Shown: piece after piece, positions 4,938 to 5,308 of the stretch
How the letters are laid out: every line of letters starts with the position of its first letter
Position numbering within the stretch: the first letter of the stretch is position 1
Origin: Clostridia bacterium
GTDB taxonomy: Bacteria > Bacillota > Clostridia > HGM11514
Reading direction: 5' to 3'
Assembly (NCBI GenBank): GCA_900757255.1
Contig: CAAENE010000223.1
Span: 1 to 5,308 of the forward strand
Length of the DNA: 5,308 nucleotides
Notes under the pieces: model-generated
The model's database searches: none
Told to the model about the DNA's origin: nothing
Seen by the model: only the letters and a program-made list of their open reading frames with translations
Made by a program: the position numbers and the translations under genes

Positions 4938-5308
4938 CTACAAAAACAGTACGACCAGAAAAGCACCCGCCAAAAAACCCAGGCTTTTATACAGCTTTCC
5001 GTATTTTTGTTCAATCCTTCGTCCCTCTTCTATCTGTGTACCGATTCCTTTTTTGATATATTCAATCATTTGTAATTGGCTGTCCAGGTCACACATTCCG
5101 AGATTGTTCTTAAATTCCAGCAAAATATTCAAATCTTTTTCAGTCAAGTCATACCGTTTATAATTCTGCATCAGGGCTTTTTCATAGCTGTCCGCAATGA
5201 ACGCCCCCTCTTTTTTCTGTTCCTGCACAACCTCATAAAAAAAACTGTGGCCGCTCGCTCCGCCCGCTGCTTTTAAAAACGCCTCGTTCATCGGCGTTTT
5301 CAGGTATC
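4938..5308 (-). CDS. spoIIIAB: Stage III sporulation protein AB (SpoIIIAB), 5' end outside window
   Basis: Membrane protein of the forespore channel operon, related to type II secretion GspF-type platform proteins; it is thought to work with the SpoIIIAA ATPase. The visible 122 residues enter open at the window edge with YLKTPMNEAF, matching the conserved Tyr-x-x-Thr-Pro-Leu/Met block near residue 50 of the family. An Ala-rich helical region follows, then LTEKDLNILLEFKNNLG with MCDLDSQLQMIEYIKKGI, a long charged helix rich in Glu/Arg/Lys (EEGRRIEQKYGK), and the conserved C-terminal membrane helix LYKSLGFLAGAFLVVLFL ending at TAG 4938. About 50 N-terminal residues, including the first membrane helix, are beyond the window. 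An ATG at 5291 is internal, not the true start, since the family block continues in frame upstream. spoIIIAA is expected further upstream. Confidence 0.94.
   Translation of the reverse strand, partial: YLKTPMNEAFLKAAGGASGHSFFYEVVQEQKKEGAFIADSYEKALMQNYKRYDLTEKDLNILLEFKNNLGMCDLDSQLQMIEYIKKGIGTQIEEGRRIEQKYGKLYKSLGFLAGAFLVVLFL

Noticed and set aside
1..5308. CRISPR array, tRNA, rRNA or insertion sequence
   Set aside because: No regularly spaced direct repeats, no cloverleaf-like pattern and no transposase-like frame were seen.

Overview
This window is a minus-strand sporulation locus from an endospore-forming member of the Firmicutes. Gene content and protein lengths point to a clostridial lineage rather than Bacillus. 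That placement is inference, because no rRNA or taxonomic marker is present. Every supported gene is on the minus strand, so transcription runs from high to low coordinates.

Right part (5308 to 1563): most of the spoIIIA operon in canonical order. It holds the 3' part of spoIIIAB, which enters from beyond the window edge, then spoIIIAC, spoIIIAD, spoIIIAE, spoIIIAF, spoIIIAG and spoIIIAH. From spoIIIAC to spoIIIAH the genes are packed with gaps of 3-22 nt or a 4-nt ATGA overlap. The operon ends in a strong intrinsic terminator (12-bp perfect stem plus a T-rich tract) right after spoIIIAH. In the known system these mother-cell proteins build a channel-like complex across the membranes around the engulfed forespore. 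SpoIIIAH, AG and probably AF contribute ring-forming domains in the intermembrane space. AC, AD and AE are polytopic membrane proteins. AA, an ATPase that would lie outside the window, and AB resemble type II/III secretion parts.

Middle part (1562 to 1232): 331 nt without a convincing gene. It contains the terminator and a GC-rich cluster of inverted repeats at about 1288-1378. The cluster looks like a dispersed non-coding repeat or a structured RNA; the open frames running through it look spurious.

Left part (1231 to 1): a 50-residue one-helix membrane microprotein (1231-1079), a four-helix membrane protein of unknown function (1000-488), and the N-terminal 147 residues of an Amidase_3 zinc N-acetylmuramoyl-L-alanine amidase (441-1). 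The amidase is most like CwlD, which makes muramic delta-lactam in spore cortex. A good match to a sigma-E-type mother-cell promoter sits in the 46-nt gap in front of it. The four-helix gene has its own sigma-A-like promoter with an extended -10. The two unknown membrane proteins therefore lie between the forespore channel operon and a cortex-maturation enzyme, which makes a sporulation role worth testing but does not show one.
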